Source of the DNA: Paenibacillus sp. PL2-23 | GTDB lineage: Bacteria; Bacillota; Bacilli; Paenibacillales; Paenibacillaceae | Direction: 5' to 3' | Length of the DNA stretch: 64,000 nucleotides | Assembly: GCF_040834005.1 (NCBI RefSeq) | Contig: NZ_CP162129.1 | Span: 3,620,001 to 3,684,000 of the forward strand | Shown here: in pieces, positions 60,315-64,000 of the stretch | Layout of the letters: each line of letters begins with the position of its first letter | How positions within the stretch are numbered: position 1 is the stretch's first letter | Position numbers and translations under genes: made by a program | Notes under the pieces: generated by a model | The model's database searches: none | Told to the model about the DNA's origin: nothing | What the model saw: the letters and a program-made list of their open reading frames with translations, nothing else

Positions 60315-61154
60315 TTATTGCTGGCTGCCCGACTTGCTGTCGATACCGCCTTTGCCCGTGCCGGCTCCGCCCATATTGCCTGGCGATGTCTTGTCTGCGC
60401 CGGCTCCGCCCATGTTGCCTGGCGGCGTTTTGCCTGTGTCGCCACCAACTCCGCCGCCTTCGCCTTTACCGCCACCGGCTCCGCCACCAACTCCGCCGCC
60501 TTCGCCTTTGCCGCCTCCGGCTCCGCCGCCAATACCGCCGCCTTCGCCTTTGCCGCCTCCGGCTCCGCCGCCAATACCGTCGCCTTCGCCTTTACCTCCT
60601 CCGGCTCCGCCGCCAATGCCGCCTTCGCCTTTGCCACCACCGGCTCCGCCGCCAATGCCGCCACCTTCGCCTTTATCTCCTCCGGCTCCGCCGCCAATGC
60701 CACCTTCGCCTTTACCTCCTCCGGCTCCGCCGCCGGTCCCGCCGCCAGCTCCTCCACCGGCTCCAGCTCCACCGCCAGCTCCGCCGCCTTGTGACTGCGC
60801 TTTTGTCTGACCTCCGCCCTTCAACGCGATGTAGGAGTAGCTGATCGATTGCAAGGTCTTGAGATCAACGGCTCCCGTTACCGCCAGGCCGTGCTTCTTT
60901 TGGTAATACTTTACGCCCTTCACAAGCGATGGACCATAATAGCCATCGATTGGCCCTTCATAGCTGCCCAGTGATTTGAGCATGCCTTGAATGACGTAGA
61001 CGTCAGGTCCCTTGGCTTGCTTCCCTACCGCATGCGTCGTATGCGGGATGCTGAACACGAGCGCGAATGCAAGAAATGCGACGCTTAAGTATTTGGCGAC
61101 ATTCATGCCGCCGGTGAAACGTTGGACTGCTGACTTCGACTTTCCAAACTTCAT
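60315..61154 (-). CDS. Secreted peptidoglycan-binding protein with glycine-rich repeats
   Basis: 279 residues: N-terminal signal/TM helix (VAKYLSVAFLAFALVFSI), a PG_binding_1 domain (VYVIQGMLKSLGSYEGP, DGYYGPSLVKGVKYYQKKHG, about residues 50-105) and a roughly 160-residue low-complexity tail of GGGAGGGKGEGGGI-like units ending in NMGGAG repeats. It would attach to the wall and present a flexible or elastic glycine tail. Long plus-strand frames over the repeat are composition artefacts. ATG 61154 has AGGTGG about 5 nt upstream. Confidence 0.8.
   Translation of the reverse strand: MKFGKSKSAVQRFTGGMNVAKYLSVAFLAFALVFSIPHTTHAVGKQAKGPDVYVIQGMLKSLGSYEGPIDGYYGPSLVKGVKYYQKKHGLAVTGAVDLKTLQSISYSYIALKGGGQTKAQSQGGGAGGGAGAGGGAGGGTGGGAGGGKGEGGIGGGAGGDKGEGGGIGGGAGGGKGEGGIGGGAGGGKGEGDGIGGGAGGGKGEGGGIGGGAGGGKGEGGGVGGGAGGGKGEGGGVGGDTGKTPPGNMGGAGADKTSPGNMGGAGTGKGGIDSKSGSQQ
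60448..60738. repeat. 42-bp (some 39-bp) tandem repeats coding the glycine-rich tail
   Basis: About seven copies of a unit like CCGCCGCCTTCGCCTTTGCC plus CGGCTCCGCC (plus strand) occur with frame-preserving 3-bp length changes. Copies differ mainly at third codon positions. Confidence 0.85.
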
Positions 61155-61354
61155 TTGATCCACCTGCCCTTTATCATGTCATTGTGTTACCCCGTTACTA
61201 TCCCCAAAACTCACAATTCGTTACACCCCGTCCATTTATTAATTGCGCGAGCTGAAAAAATGCTGAACATTCGGTGTTTTGGGCTTCGCCTGGTTGGCTT
61301 GCGGCTCTAATGCGAGCATAATAGACTTATCTGGAAAGAATGGGGGAACAACCT
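61155..61354 (+). promoter_or_regulatory. Divergent intergenic region ahead of the two-component genes
   Basis: 200 bases between the glycine-repeat gene and the response regulator. It must hold divergent promoters, but no clear consensus pair is visible. GGGGGAA lies just before GTG 61355. Confidence 0.35.
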
Positions 61355-62041
61355 GTGGCGTCACTTCATGGAATCAAGCTATTGCTTGTAGACGACGAGC
61401 CTCACATATTAGAATTTCTGGAGCTGGGCTTATCGAACGAAGGGGCCCTTGTGCAGACGGCTGAGGATGGTGATACTGCCCTGCGGCTGGCGGAGAGCTT
61501 CCAGCCTCACATTGTTATACTGGACGTCATGATGCCTCGCAGGGATGGCTTTGAGGTCTGTCAGACGCTCAAACGCGAGGGCAACCACATCGCAGTCATC
61601 ATGCTGACTGCAAAGGACGAGGTGGAGGACCGCGTATATGGCCTGACGCTTGGTGCAGACGATTATTTGGTCAAGCCGTTCAGCTTCAGCGAGCTGCTCG
61701 CCCGCATACACGCCCGAATCCGCAATCAATTCCCGCATCTGCTGGGAGAGGCAATCTATGGACCCTTCCGAATAAATAATAAGCGGAAGGAGCTTTTCTA
61801 TCAGGACCAACTGCTGGAGCTCTCGCCTACAGAATACGAGCTTCTCACCTTTATCGTCATGAACCATGGGGTCGTTCTGAGCAAATCGCTTATGCTGGAG
61901 AAGGTGTGGGGCTATGATTTTGGCGGTGAACAAAATATTGTGGAAGTCTACATCCGCTCGCTTCGCGACAAGCTTGGCGACAGGGAGCACCGACTGATCC
62001 GGACGCTCCGGGGCTCCGGCTATCGGATGGACCTGCCATGA
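61355..62041 (+). CDS. OmpR/PhoB family response regulator
   Basis: 228 residues: receiver domain with acidic pocket VDDEP, phosphoacceptor D57 in ILDVMMP and Lys in LVKPF, then a winged-helix DNA-binding domain (LSPTEYELLTFIVMN, VEVYIRSLRDKL, RTLRGSGYRM). GTG 61355 is preferred for GGGGGAA about 7 nt upstream; ATG 61340 is possible. Its stop overlaps the kinase start (ATGA), so the pair is an operon. Confidence 0.92.
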   Translation: MASLHGIKLLLVDDEPHILEFLELGLSNEGALVQTAEDGDTALRLAESFQPHIVILDVMMPRRDGFEVCQTLKREGNHIAVIMLTAKDEVEDRVYGLTLGADDYLVKPFSFSELLARIHARIRNQFPHLLGEAIYGPFRINNKRKELFYQDQLLELSPTEYELLTFIVMNHGVVLSKSLMLEKVWGYDFGGEQNIVEVYIRSLRDKLGDREHRLIRTLRGSGYRMDLP

Positions 62042-63537
62042 GCGACGGGCGGCTTCATAGGACGCTGACCCGGCTGCTGCCAATGCCCGGCTCGCTTCGC
62101 TATCAGCTGCTGATCCGCTCCTTATTGGTGCTGGCTGCCTTATTTGTCCTTGTTGGCGCGCTCCAATATTTGTTTATACAGGACTTTCTGTATCGGAACA
62201 AAGCGGAGTCACTGCGCGCTCAGCTATTCGCTCTGCCGCCCGATCTGATGATGGGGAGGGGGGACGATACCGGACGCAGGCCGGGCCGCATTCGCTCGGA
62301 ATCGCCCTTATTGTTCCAGCCCGGGTTCTCGTTAGTATTCATCGATGAGCTAGGACAAGCCACAGCGGTTGGGGAGGATAGCGATCACCAATGGAATAAC
62401 GGGAGCCCTCCCTTATTCTCCAAGGAGGAATATGACGATATTAGGCAGCAGCTGCGGAGCAGGAATCGTGCCGAGTACAGGCTCATCGATACAGAACAGG
62501 GCGAACAGCTGGCCGTATTCCGGCTTGCTGGCATAGGGGGAAGCCGTGATCCGGAGCTCATTCAAGCAGCGGTAGAAACAGAATCGCTCCGCAGCCAATT
62601 ATTGGCTCAGGTCGGCATTTTTGCGGGACTTGCGTTATGCGCGGGGGTTGCGGGTCTTGCCTTGTACCTGGCTCTGCTTCGCCGAACACTGGCTCCCTTA
62701 TCCAGAATCGCCCAGGCAGCCGAGCTTACCGATTCCGGCAATCTGCATGCTCGACTTCCAGGCCCGCAAGGACAAGCGGAGATCGACTCCTTGTCCGAAG
62801 CGTTTAACGGGATGCTGGAGAGGCTGAACGACTCCTTTGTGCTGGAGCGCGCCATGAATGAGCGGATGAGAAGATTTATTGCGGACGCGTCACATGAGCT
62901 GAGAACGCCGCTCACCTCCATCCAAGGCTTCATTGATGTGCTTCAGCGCGGCGCGGCGACGAAGCCGGAGCAGCTGCAGCGGGCCCTTGCCAGCATGAAG
63001 TCGGAATCGGAACGTGTCAACAAGCTTGTCGAAGATCTGCTGCAGCTGGCGAAGCTCGACCAGACGCCCTCCCTAACGCTGGAAGCCACTAATTTGTCCG
63101 CCTTGCTGACCGCCATGGAGCCTCAGCTGCTCGTATTGGCCGGCAGCCGGAAGCTGTACTGCAGCTATGAGGAGGGGGCAATGGCAAGGGTTAATCCGGA
63201 TAAGCTGAAGCAGGTCATTCTCAATTTGTTCCACAATGCGGTTCAGCATACCGATCCTGTTACCGGCTGTATACAGCTGCGACTTCGTACGGTGGATGAA
63301 CAGATTCTGATGTTATGCAAGGACAACGGGAGCGGTATATCTCCTGAGCATCTGCCACATATATTCGAACGGTTTTTCCGAAGCGACCATTCACGTACAC
63401 GCTCCACGGGAGGAACCGGTCTCGGCCTTGCCATAACCCGTTCCATTATTGAAGCACATCATGGCCGAATAGAGGTCGCAAGCAAGCCTGGTGAAGGCTC
63501 TTGCTTTACGGTCATATTGCCGGCAGCGAGGGGTTAA
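62038..63537 (+). CDS. Sensor histidine kinase (EnvZ/PhoR type)
   Basis: 499 residues: TM helix 1 (about 25-45), an extracytoplasmic loop of about 140 residues, TM helix 2 (about 185-210), HAMP, HisKA with phospho-His in DASHELRTPL, and HATPase with N-box NLFHNAVQH, DNGSGIS and GGTGLGLA. The loop has no known sensor fold. The signal is unknown; position among surface-protein genes suggests an envelope stimulus. Confidence 0.93.
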   Translation: MSDGRLHRTLTRLLPMPGSLRYQLLIRSLLVLAALFVLVGALQYLFIQDFLYRNKAESLRAQLFALPPDLMMGRGDDTGRRPGRIRSESPLLFQPGFSLVFIDELGQATAVGEDSDHQWNNGSPPLFSKEEYDDIRQQLRSRNRAEYRLIDTEQGEQLAVFRLAGIGGSRDPELIQAAVETESLRSQLLAQVGIFAGLALCAGVAGLALYLALLRRTLAPLSRIAQAAELTDSGNLHARLPGPQGQAEIDSLSEAFNGMLERLNDSFVLERAMNERMRRFIADASHELRTPLTSIQGFIDVLQRGAATKPEQLQRALASMKSESERVNKLVEDLLQLAKLDQTPSLTLEATNLSALLTAMEPQLLVLAGSRKLYCSYEEGAMARVNPDKLKQVILNLFHNAVQHTDPVTGCIQLRLRTVDEQILMLCKDNGSGISPEHLPHIFERFFRSDHSRTRSTGGTGLGLAITRSIIEAHHGRIEVASKPGEGSCFTVILPAARG

Positions 63538-63562
63538 CCGCTCCTATTCTTGTCCCGCAACA

Positions 63563-63596
63563 ACAAGGAGCAGACGCGACAGTCTGCTCCCATTGT
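63563..63596. terminator. Bidirectional terminator between kinase and GH95 genes
   Basis: GGAGCAGAC (63567-63575) pairs with GTCTGCTCC (63582-63590) around a 6-nt loop; A/T extensions AACAA/TTGTT lengthen it. Converging genes lie on both sides. Confidence 0.75.
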
Positions 63597-63598
63597 TC

Positions 63599-64000
63599 TT
63601 ATATTCGTTTGCCCTTCACCACATAATATCGGCCCGCTTCTGATCGGAACCGGATGCCGTCCACATCCAGCCACTCCCACTCCTCCACTGGCTGACCATT
63701 CTCTCTGGTAACAGAATCAACCGTCTTCAGCCGGATGGCGCACATACCGTCGCGATCCGCTCTCACTGTCGCTTCGATGGAGCCATCCGCCGACCATGCC
63801 ACATCCACCTCGAAGCCGCCGCGAGCGCGAAGGCCCGTTACGCGGCCCTCCATCCAGCTTGCCGGCAATGCGGGCAGGAGCACCAGCTCGCCGAGATGGC
63901 TCTGCAGCAGCATCTCCGTTACACCTGCCGTAAAGCCGAAATTGCTGTCGATTTGGAAGGGCGGATGCGCCCCGAACAGATTGGCGTACACGCCGCCTCC
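63599..64000 (-). CDS. GH95-type alpha-L-fucosidase, 3' part only
   Basis: The frame is open to the right edge, so only the C-terminal ~134 residues are present. [43 protein letters not shown] and [18 protein letters not shown] are the strongly conserved end of GH95 (alpha-L-fucosidase/alpha-L-galactosidase) proteins. The final ~60 residues form the usual beta-sandwich. It probably removes terminal fucose or galactose from glycans. Confidence 0.85.
   Translation of the reverse strand, partial: GGGVYANLFGAHPPFQIDSNFGFTAGVTEMLLQSHLGELVLLPALPASWMEGRVTGLRARGGFEVDVAWSADGSIEATVRADRDGMCAIRLKTVDSVTRENGQPVEEWEWLDVDGIRFRSEAGRYYVVKGKRI

Noticed and set aside
60290..60844. Long plus-strand frames rich in Arg/Leu, Ala/Ser/Gly or Pro over the repeat
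   Set aside because: They result from the 42-bp G+C-rich repeat being open in several frames. Only the minus-strand frame has a signal peptide and a PG-binding domain.

Overview
The window looks like chromosome of a spore-forming Paenibacillaceae member (Paenibacillus, Cohnella or a close relative). The evidence is an intact sporulation sigma factor SigK, a SpoIIP-type hydrolase, a VanW protein and C-terminal S-layer homology (SLH) repeats. Many secreted or cytoplasmic glycoside hydrolases (GH9, GH13, GH88, GH2, GH95) are present, with several AraC and ROK sugar regulators and an LplABC-type oligosaccharide importer. GGAGG-type ribosome sites with frequent TTG/GTG starts also fit. No rRNA, tRNA, CRISPR array or replication origin was seen.

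Layout. 1-13.4 kb is carbohydrate metabolism: a GH9 endoglucanase (5' end outside the window), a lone glgC, an SDR plus neopullulanase operon, a patatin-like lipase, and a GH2-GH88 operon facing its likely AraC regulator. 13.4-22 kb is the most interesting block. It is an eight-gene minus-strand operon holding the whole nickel-pincer-nucleotide (Lar) cofactor pathway (larB, larC split in two frames, larE) and a Ni/Co permease. These sit with a LarA-like racemase/epimerase, an SDR dehydrogenase and a gluconokinase-type FGGY kinase. The operon diverges from a ROK repressor, and a 25-bp palindrome lies between them. The layout predicts a nickel-dependent hydroxy-acid epimerase feeding a sugar-acid catabolic route.

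22-29.6 kb holds an ArsR/MFS efflux pair with a palindromic operator, a formylglycine-generating enzyme behind a split ChrA transporter, a second (degenerate) ROK regulator, a small ABC exporter and a YjcQ-like regulator. 29.7-41.4 kb holds the LplABC-type importer with a membrane-anchored AraC sensor, then an amidohydrolase-Rieske-ferredoxin reductase operon, two AraC genes and a PhyH dioxygenase. 41.5-50 kb is a patchwork: DM13 protein, SH3-SpoIIP protein, a TnpB element that truncates a gene, a sigK relic, an Uma2 relic, dus, intact sigK and a 5'-truncated pRiA4b ORF-3 gene.

50-64 kb is mostly cell surface: a 1860-residue CBM9/GDPD/SLH protein, a VanW protein, two overlapping DUF445 membrane genes, a glycine-repeat peptidoglycan-binding protein, an OmpR/EnvZ-type two-component pair and the end of a GH95 fucosidase. 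Functions are assigned from motifs and family resemblance read by eye. Starts were chosen from ribosome-binding-site spacing and often differ from the longest open frame.
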